Shown one piece after another: positions 8,425-18,200 of a DNA stretch of 64,000 nucleotides. Below the pieces are notes generated by a model, which saw nothing but the letters and a program-made list of their open reading frames with translations, was not told where the DNA came from and made no database searches. A program made the translations under genes and the position numbers. The number at the start of each line of letters is the position of its first letter. The stretch's first letter is position 1. The stretch is from Oscillospiraceae bacterium CM (GTDB lineage Bacteria > Bacillota > Clostridia > Oscillospirales > Oscillospiraceae). The stretch covers positions 1,610,501 through 1,674,500 of the forward strand of contig CP072107.1 in NCBI GenBank assembly GCA_022870705.1. Reading direction: 5' to 3'.

Positions 8425-9270
8425 TTATTTCCATTCACCATTTTCAAATATTAATTGGATCGAATTCTCGGGGTTTCCTATCTCGGAAATCACTAAAACA
8501 TTCCCCTCGAATTTATATTCCACATTAAACCATACACTTGTTTCTTTCTCTTTATTACACTTAATTTCAATTGCTAGAGAATCGGTATCAAAAGCTTCCG
8601 TTTCTTCGACCATCCAGTTTCCGGCGCTTACAATTCCTTTTATCGGAATGAAACTTGTTAACGTCCTATTTTCAATTTTATACGTGTACATCTCATAAGA
8701 TTCGTCACTGATATCCCAATTACTCTTTTTTATTAATATATTGGCATAAACCCCACTTTCGTCCGTTAGAATTCTTGTGTCAACGACCGCATTCTCCTCT
8801 TCAGGTGATAATAAAACAGTAAGTAATTTTGTGCTCTCAAACACGTCATCATTCCATATTTGTAAAAATACCCTTGAGTTGTTGTATCCAGGAATATATG
8901 TCACATATCTAAAGTCTTCGTCGTTGTTCTTATATATTTCCGAGAATCTTATCATTGTCCCAGGAACTTCGTAATAGACCTCATATCCCAATGGATTCAT
9001 TTCACAAACACTCTCACGATATTTAAGTAAAGCCTGAAATTTTTCCATTGCTTCATAATCCAAAGAATAGAACTGTTCACTATTTGTATCATTGTATTTA
9101 AAAAGGATCTCATGATATTGGCTCAATAATTTTTCATATTCTGTATCAGTTTTATTTAATAGATCTGAATTCTCAATTGAATTCACATCTCCGCTATTTT
9201 CGTTGGAAACGGCAGTGCAACCAGCAAGTAGCAAAAAGCTAAATAGGAGTATTACAAGTCTACATTTCAT
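8425..9270 (-). CDS. Lipoprotein of unknown family (lipoprotein A); candidate immunity protein for the M23 tip
   Basis: 281 residues with a signal peptide and lipobox LAGC (Cys18). A Ser/Asn/Asp-rich spacer precedes a helical stretch (EYEKLLSQYHEILFKYND) and then a beta-rich domain with many aromatic residues (YEVYYEVPGTMIRFSEIY, FRYVTYIPGYNNSRVFLQIW). I do not recognise the family. It starts only 14 bp after the stop of the RHS-M23 gene, with GAGGT 6 bases before its ATG, so it is almost certainly cotranscribed with it. A surface lipoprotein directly after a peptidoglycan hydrolase tip fits an immunity role; this is inference from position. Confidence 0.75.
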   Translation of the reverse strand: MKCRLVILLFSFLLLAGCTAVSNENSGDVNSIENSDLLNKTDTEYEKLLSQYHEILFKYNDTNSEQFYSLDYEAMEKFQALLKYRESVCEMNPLGYEVYYEVPGTMIRFSEIYKNNDEDFRYVTYIPGYNNSRVFLQIWNDDVFESTKLLTVLLSPEEENAVVDTRILTDESGVYANILIKKSNWDISDESYEMYTYKIENRTLTSFIPIKGIVSAGNWMVEETEAFDTDSLAIEIKCNKEKETSVWFNVEYKFEGNVLVISEIGNPENSIQLIFENGEWK

Positions 9271-9284
9271 TACATTACCTCATA

Positions 9285-12200
9285 TTATTTCAATGCTTCA
9301 AGCGTATATGAACCAGATACGTTTTCGGGCTGAAGGCCAAACACCAGCATGGTATTGTACGTAGTCATTTTACTTCCATTCCTCACTGTGTAGAAAGAAA
9401 TGTGTAAATGCGCAACTCCTCTGCCCAATCCTACATACCCTATTAGGTCACCTTTCTTAATTTTTATAACTCCATCATGTTTGTCTGGTACGATTTGGGC
9501 AAGTCCAGACATATGTGTAAAATATACAGTTGTGTATTCTACTCCGTCAATTGTGATAGGCGTGTCTAATATCATAGTAAAGGAATTAGGTGTGTCATTT
9601 TTATATTCTCCTCCCCTATCAGGTGTGCAAGTCGTATGGCCAGGTTCTGAATAATCAATTGTACCATCTGCGAAAGCATAAATTGGAGTGCCTATAGGAG
9701 CATGAATGTCTAGTCCACCATGTTCATAAACACTAGCTTCGTTTTTCGGCACAGTTCCGCTTAGCGGCGAGACATAGGATGATACGTCTGGTTTTGTGCC
9801 GCCAGTTGTATCACCATTAACATCATTCGTTGATTTATAAAATGAATTTGCCACAGTGGTACCACTTGTACTCACTGTAGTTTTCACACCTAAACCCCAG
9901 TACTGGATATTCGTGGTTGTTACGGTCGCCGATACTGTTGCTGCGGTCACATTAGTATTTACAGATTGAGATGTTGTGGTAAAAATACCTTGATTTGTTT
10001 GTGTAAACAGAATGTCATACATATTGTTATTGATAACGATATGATTATCTAATATTGCATATCTTTGTCCATTGCAAACAGCATAAGAACCAGTAGAATC
10101 GGTTTTTATTTGAAACGTTTGCGTGACACCATTTACTTTTACTGTTGCCGTATTTGTTTGAGCGTCATAGGATGTCGACCCGCCTGACGCTGCTGTTAAA
10201 TCCGCTACGGATGCATTTGCTCCACTTCTGGCTGCATCGGCCGTATTATGTGCTGTATTCATTTGAGTCTGCCAATACTGCGCAGCTGATGTATTTCCTG
10301 ATGCGACTGCCGTCTGATAATATGAATTGGCTGTGATCCAATCCTCGGTCGCCGCCGATATTATCTGTTGTTGCGCTGCTGAAAGATTCTCATCACCTGC
10401 TTGCGTATGCCCCGTCGGGTCACTATACATCATTGGCTCGTTCGAGCAATACGTGTACAGATTCAGGCTCAGCGGGTCGCTTGCCTGCCCGGTGTACGTG
10501 TCCGCCGAGATAAACCGCGCTGTCACAGGGTCATAATACCGCGCGTTGAGGTAGTACAGGCCCGTCTCATCGTCAAACTGATACCCCGCGTAGAGATAGC
10601 TGTTGGCGATATTGCCGGTGGCGGTGGTGACAACGCCGAACGGGTCGTAGTCGTACGTCATGACGATGCTGCCCGTTGAATCCGCGATGTTCACAACATC
10701 GCCGTGCCCATTGTACAGGTAATACAGCGTCGTTGTACCCGCCGTCCGGCTGATGAGCATGTCCCCGCCGTACACGTTGTACGCCGTCTGATTTCCGCTG
10801 CCGTCCAGCTCCAGGACGACCTTGTCATACTCATAGACAAACTTCGTCGTCGTTGTCGTATTGTCCTTTGTGACTGTTTTGCCAACGCGCAGCCCGTCCC
10901 CGTTATACGTAAACGTAGACGTGGAATCTTGATCTTTTGTCGTCACGAGCTGGTTAAACACATCGTATGTGTTGAGCGTATACTTCGATGTTTCGCTCCC
11001 TGTGACGGTGAGGCCCACGCTGCCTTCGCCGCTTGTGACGTCTGTTGTCTCCTCACGGCTGGAAACCGTATTCCCGTTATGATCATAGCAATAACTTGTT
11101 GTCGTCGTCTTGCCATTGATGATATCCGCGGCGCTCAGCAGCTGGTTCTGCGCGTTATAGGTATACGTCGTATTTGTCACGCTGCCGTTGTCCGTCACCT
11201 GCTGTGCCGCGCGGTTACCGGCTGCGTCAAACGTGTACGTTGTCACCTTGCCGCCCGGCACCGTGACACTCTGGAGCCTGTTCAAGGCATCATAGACATA
11301 CGCTGTCGTCCCGCTGTTATCCAGCTTCGTCACCAAATTGCCATTGCCGTCGTAGGCGTAGTTGTACGCGTTAATAATTGCGCCGCCGCTGTTCTTGTTC
11401 GCCAGCGTGTGCAAGCGGTTATCGGCATAGTACGTATATTCCGCTGTCAGGCCGTTCGGATACGTCAGTGACTGCCGGTTACCATTGTCAAAATAGGCAT
11501 ACGTCGTCGTCGCGCTGCCGACCTTGATTTGGGACAGCCGCCCCGCTTTATCGAAAATCTTGGTGTTGACGTTACCCTTCCCGTCTGTTGTCACTTCACC
11601 GATGCAACCCGTCGGGATGCTGCTTGTCACGTCATAGAGGTACGTGCTTGTCCCGGCTTCTGGCACCGTTTTGCTGATCGTCCGGCCCAATTGGTCATAC
11701 ACGCGTGTCGTCGTCCCAGTCGCGTCCGTCATCGTCAGCGTATTGCCGTTATTGTCGTAGGTGTAGCTGATGGTGACGCCGTCGGTTGCGGTTGAAAGCG
11801 TCCGACCGTGGATATCGTATTCAATCGTTGTTGTCACGCCGTTTTTGTCGGTCACGGACGATACCGTGCCGTCGGCGTTATACGCGGTGGTGTCGGCTTT
11901 CGTCGCGTCGACTGTGCCGCCCTCGCCGATGCCGCCGGCGTCAATGCGCTGAACGGGCAGATTGCGGCAGTTATACGTCATCGTCGTCACGTTGCCGCTC
12001 GCGTCTGTCTGCGTCAGCATGTTGCCGTTGGCGTCATACGTATAACTTGTTATCTGATTCAGCGCGTCCTTCACCTGAATCAGACGATTAAATCCATTAT
12101 ATGTATAATATGTCGATTTGTTGTTCCCGTCAAGTGTTTGGACGACATTTCCCGCGCCGTCATAAGCCAGTGTTGTGCTGTGATTCATCGGGTCAATCGT

Positions 12201-15200
12201 CTGAATCAGGCGGTTATCGCGGTCATAGACATACTGCGTCGTATGATTGAGTGCGTCGGTTGAAGAAATCTGGCTCCCATTATTGTTATATGTCAGCTTT
12301 TCGATGGTTTTGCCATACGGGTCTGTTTTTAACGTCACTCTGTTGAGCGGGTCATACATATAGGTAACCGTATTCCCGCGCCAATTCTGCTCGGTGAGCT
12401 TATTGCCATTGGCGTCGTATGTAAATGTCGTCGTCTGCGTTGTTGTATTGTTGTTGACATCGGTGACTGTGACGGCTTGCGTCAGGTTTCGGCCGAGCGC
12501 ATCGTAGGTATACTGCGTTGTGTTGCCACGCGGGTCAACCTTATACCGCAGGTTGCCCGACTTATCATAACGGTTCGACGTTGTGATAATCTGGGTGCCG
12601 TCGCTCTTTTTTTCCGTCGTCGTCAGGACGTGCCCCTGATTGTCATAGGTGACGACCTGCTGCTTTCCGAGGCTGGTGAGCTGCTCGGCCGGTTTCCCTG
12701 TTTTAGTGTATTTATAGGTTGTCGTCAGGCTTGCGATGGTGCCGTCTCCCGGTAGCGTCATACTGCGAATCTGATTGAGATTATTATAGACGTATGTGGT
12801 CACGTTGCCATTGCCGTCGGTGCTTGTCAGTATATTGCCCTGCAGGTCATAGGTGTTTGTCTGTGTTAACGCCCCGTTGAGGGACGATGTGAGAACTTTT
12901 CCGTCGTCATTATACGTATACGATGTTACATGATTGTTGGCATCCGTTTTTGACAGCACACGGCCAAGGGCGTCGTATGAATACAGCGCCGTATGGTCAA
13001 TATTGGCCGCTTGGCAGGCAGGGTCGGTTGTCTTGATAACCTTGTTAGCTGCGTCATATTCAGTTGTCGTACCGTAACCATTTGCGTAACCCAGCGCGTC
13101 CTGTGAGTATGTCACGTTGCCGTTTTCATCGTATGTATAAGCTTTGCTGACAAACTGCTTCCAACTGCTCGTTTCGTCGTCATAATATATCTGCGTGACA
13201 AGGAGAACGCGGCCCATATCATCATAGGCATACTCCGTACGCGACATGTCGGTCAGCTCCGCGCCGCTTGAATAATTCTTCGGGCTGACTTCTGCTAACT
13301 TATGCCCCGCCCTGTCATAAACAAAATACTGAACGCCATTTGACGCATTGGTGATTTTACTCACGTTTTCCTGCTTGTCGTATGTATAGGTCGTCGTATT
13401 GTTATTCGGGTCCGTCGCCGTCAGAACTTTGCCGGCCCAGTCATATGTTCTGGATGACGTGATCGTCACGGCGGCGTTATTTTCGTCAACGCCCGGCTGG
13501 CTCGTCGTCAGGAGGCTGTCCATCAGATCATACGTATTTGTGGTAACAACGCCATTTTCATCCGTTGATGTCAGAATGTTGCCGTCTTTATCATACGTAT
13601 AGGAGGATGTTAATGACAGATTGTTTGTCGAACTGTCATAACCGGTCATATCCCTGTTCTGCACGGTCACGGTTTTTGAGGCCAGCTTTTCGATGTTATT
13701 AAACGTATAGGATTCCTGGCTGTAATTCGTAGCGTCATAGTAGACGTTTTTCGTAAAAGTATTTCCGTCATTATCATACGTATACGTCGTCTTGGCGCCG
13801 CTGCTCTTCAGCTGCTGCTGCAATTTTCCGTCGGCAAAGTACGTGAAGCTGTCTGTCATCAGGTTCGAGGTCGGCACCGTGCCGTTTGGAACCAGTTCTT
13901 TTGCGGCGGCTGTCATAATAACGCGGCCTGCTTTATCGTATGTGGTTGACGTAAAGGCATAGGTATTTGATCCCACGGGCGACCACTGATAAATGAGGCG
14001 GTTAAGTCCGTCATATGCAAAATATGTCGTGTTCCCTCTGGCGTCTGTTGTGCTGGCCAGTGACCCATTTGCATTATAAGAATTTGTTTTATGTGTGTTA
14101 TCGGCCTGATCGAGCCGGATCTGCCGCCCGGCATAATCATAAGTCGTTTTTGTAACGGCAGTCGATGTATCGCTGAAATATTGAGTAACCGTCATCGTCG
14201 TACTGCCGTTTGTGAGAATGGCATAATCGTAATGCTGGAGTGTGACAGCCGACGATTGTGCTGATTCCTTAAAGGTCACGGTATCAGTCAGGTTCATAAC
14301 CGTATAGGAATACCCATAGATTGCGCCGTTCGGCTTTGTCTCCGTCAGCTTGTTCCCATACTGGTCATAGGTGTAAGATGTCTGGTTATTGCACGGATCT
14401 GTCGCTGTACTTAGAAGACCGTTTGACAGATAGACATTGCGATACCCATGCGCCGTTTGCGTATAGGCGTTTGAGGCGCTGTTCTGAATGTTTTCACCGC
14501 TGAATGTTACTGCCGTATCCGCCGACGCCGAATATTGCGTCGGCATAATTTTTTGCGTCAAATTATTTCTGAAGTCGTAAACGCTTCTGATAACGCCGGA
14601 ATCCGGATTAACCTGCTTGAGCAGGTTGCCGTTTTTGTCATAGTAATAGGATGTCAAATAGCCCTTCGGCGTCGTGACGGATTTGAGCCATCCGAGCTTG
14701 TTATACGCGTATGTCGTCGTCTTTGACGTCGGGTTTTGGATGGTCGCAATATTCCCATAAGTATCATACGTATAAGTCGTAACGCCGCCTTCGGGGTCTG
14801 CTTTCGTCTTTAACAGACCGTAAATTGTTTTACCGAACAGGCTAAGTGCTTCGGCTCCGGTGTAATAGGTATTCACCGAAATAGCAAAGTTCGCGTCCGG
14901 GGCAACGCCGAAAACGTCCGTTCCGTTTAACGGCTGCGCTGTTTTAATCAGATTAACACCGTTTGCGTCATAGACGTAGAAGGTGTAATTGCCCACTTCA
15001 TCTTTGACGGACAGGACATTATTCTTATTGTCATACGTATATTCTTTTGTCGAGCTGTCTGGATTGATTTGCTTGGTAACATTGCCATTACTGTCGCGGA
15101 GGTAATAGGTCGCATTGCCATTTCGGTCAATCGTCTTGTACGCCTCGCCATATTTATTAAAACCATCGACAAGGTTATATTCTGTCCGCGATTCTTTGCC

Positions 15201-18200
15201 CTCTGCGTCCTTCGTGCAGATAGGATAATTTGAACTGTCATACCATGTGCTTGTTGTCCGACCGTTAGAATCGGTGGTCGTAATAAGACCATCGCTTTCG
15301 ATATATGAATAGCTGGTCGTATTTCCATACTTGTCGGTTACCGCGCTGACTCTGGCCGGCTTACTCCCTTGAGCTGCGAGATAAGTCACACTTTCAAGCA
15401 CCGTGCTGTTTGTGTTGTCTTTAACTGTTGAAATAAATCCGTTTGACCCATAATAATAGTAAGTTGAACTGCCGTTCGGGTCGATGACCTGATAAAGCCG
15501 GTTATTCGCGTCATAGTTATACGTCACAATGCGTCCTGCCGGATCCGTTATTGAGCTTATTCTATTATTGGTATAGCTGATTGTCGTCACTCTGCCAACC
15601 TGGTCTGTAATCTGTGTCGGCTTATTGGACGCGTTCAGGGTGATGGTTATTATATTGCCGTTTCTGTCCTTCATTGATGTGAGATAACCGCTACTATTAA
15701 AACCGTATGTGTATTGGTCTTTCGTTGTCAACGTATACGTATTATCCGCATTTTTAACAAGTGTGCTTCTTGAATCCATGGCTGTATATGTGCCGTCGCC
15801 ATTGATTTGGAATGTGTTGCCGCTTCCTTTCGGCAGCCGGACAATAGCGTTGGTGCCAACGATATCTATGTTCCCTTGGAACCCGAATGTCCAACCCGTG
15901 CTGATGATATTATTCGTTCTTGAATCCTGTGAGTTATATGTCCGGCTGAATTCAACATTAAAACCGGGCGCCGTATAGCTCAAATCGGTGTACGTTCGGG
16001 CGTAGTTTCCCGTCATGTTGACCGTATCGTCACCCAAATGCAAAAGATAATCAATACTCAAGCTGCGGACAGTTGCGAATTCAACGTCGGGAAAGTAACC
16101 GCTGTTATTTTTACCACCGATGACATAGATGCCTAAACTTGTCATCGCCGCACCAAAAGTATTTCGAACTTTATTCGGGCCTTCCCATGTAAGCCATGCA
16201 TTTGATGTCGGATTAAACTGGAATGCATAATTGATATCGCTTATCCCGTTTGTGCCGCCAATGGCATACAGCGTGTCAGAAGACGCAACGACACCGGCAT
16301 ACCCCGCCGCCACCGGTAAGCTGGCTTTTGTGGTATCCCAAGTATTTGTAGTAATATCATAAACCTGCAAAACGCTTGTAGCCGTTGTGGAATTCGTAAA
16401 GCCGCCGACAACATAAATTTTGCCGCCGATGACTGCCGCGCCGCTCCCAAAGGTCGCCGTCGGGATATTTGCTTTTGTTGACCAAGCGTTCGTGTTAGTA
16501 TCATAAGCGCGGACCGTGTTCAACACAGTACCCGAGGAGTTTTTTCCTCCGATAATATAGATAATATTATTGTATGTCGCAATCGCCATGTCGGTTGTTG
16601 CCGCGGGAATTGCCGTCTTTGTGGCCCACGTATTTGAAGATGGAGTATATGCTTCTACATATGAACGCACCGTTCCGCTGCTTGTCCCGCCGATCGCATA
16701 AATCTTGCTGTTCGCCGCCACGACGCCTACACCATAACGCGGATACGTCATGCCTGCTTTTGCTGTCCACGTATTTGTCGTTTCGTTATATTGTTCCAGT
16801 GTATTTAATGCGCTGGCGTTGTTATATCCACCAGCAGCATAAATGCTACCATCCAGGACTGCCGCCCCAAAATTGTAACGCGGCGTATTTAAGGCCGTTT
16901 TTGCTGTCCATGCGGTTGCCGGCGGTATATATTCCACCAGCCCTGTGCTGTATGTTGAATCAGTTCCTGTAAAAATATACGCTTTGTTATTCAGCTCAAT
17001 AGACTGCTGTAGGTTACTATAATAATTAAACGTAGAAAGTGACGTACACGTGTTATCTACAGGGAGATACTTATAGAAGGTTGGGCAAATCGATGTATCG
17101 TTAGCCGTTCCGAGAATATACAGATAATTGTTTAGCGTCACGAACAAATTTCCGGTATAGCTGCTGCCGGGGTTAACGCTCGACCAAGAATCGGATGATG
17201 CGTTATACTTTAGAGTATTTGAAGTTGTCGGCGTGAAGAGATATATTGTTCCAGCTAATACAGTCGTGAAGTGATTAGAAAATGTACTTGGCAGATTGCC
17301 TTTTGTCACAATACTATTTGTTGCCGGATTGTATGCTTCAACAGTGTTTGTTGCGCTACCACCACTGTTTAATCCGCCTGTAATATAGATAAGACCATTA
17401 AGCAATACTGACGAGAGATTTGATCTCGCAACGCTTAACGTATTTTTTGCAGACCATGTACAAGTTGCAGGGTTAAATTCATAGATCTGATTGCTTGTTG
17501 TAAACGTTCCATTTTGAGTTGACGATGTTAATCCGCCAAACATATAAATTTTGCTGAACCCGGCAGTAAGTGAAAAATCTTTCGCATAAACCGGCATCGT
17601 GCAGCTCAGTGTCGTCCAACTGTCGGACGTCGGGTCGTACATATACATCGCGTTGGAATTCTGATTTGAGCCTCCAATATTTGCTGACCCGCCCATTACA
17701 TACAATTTCCCATCAAGCTGAACGGATTTATAGTTTGATAACGGTGCCGGTAAAGACGCCTTCTGCTGCCACCCCATATCCAACATTTCAACGCTATTGA
17801 GAACTCCCGTCGAATTCAAGCCGCCAACAATATACACTTTACCGTTGACAATTGCAGACCCCAAACCACTTCGGGCAGTCAGTAGATGTGTAGCCGAGAT
17901 GTAATATCCCCTTGTTGTTGAGTTATTTGTAAGTAAAGATGACTGTGTAATATCTGTCGAATAATTGGATGTACTGTTTTTACCTCCAATCGCAATGAAT
18001 CGGTCATTTGTCATGATACCGGTGGCGTTCGAAAGGGATGAGCGCGCCCAAACCGCGCTGGAAGTTGTCCCGTTTGAAATCGTATATTTATACTCGTTAT
18101 ATGTGTATGCGCCACCAGTTGTCAATCCGCCCTCAACATATATAATACCGTTATAATAGAAGGCAACATGATTGGAAATTGGCACGGACAGGCTCGTTTT

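Noticed and set aside
10704-11471. Long open frame on the plus strand (255 codons) and others like it across 9400-18200 and 22500-23100
   Set aside because: They are antisense shadows of the YD and RCC1 repeats: composition is Arg/Cys/Val-rich, no ribosome binding sites, and the minus-strand proteins have clear domains.
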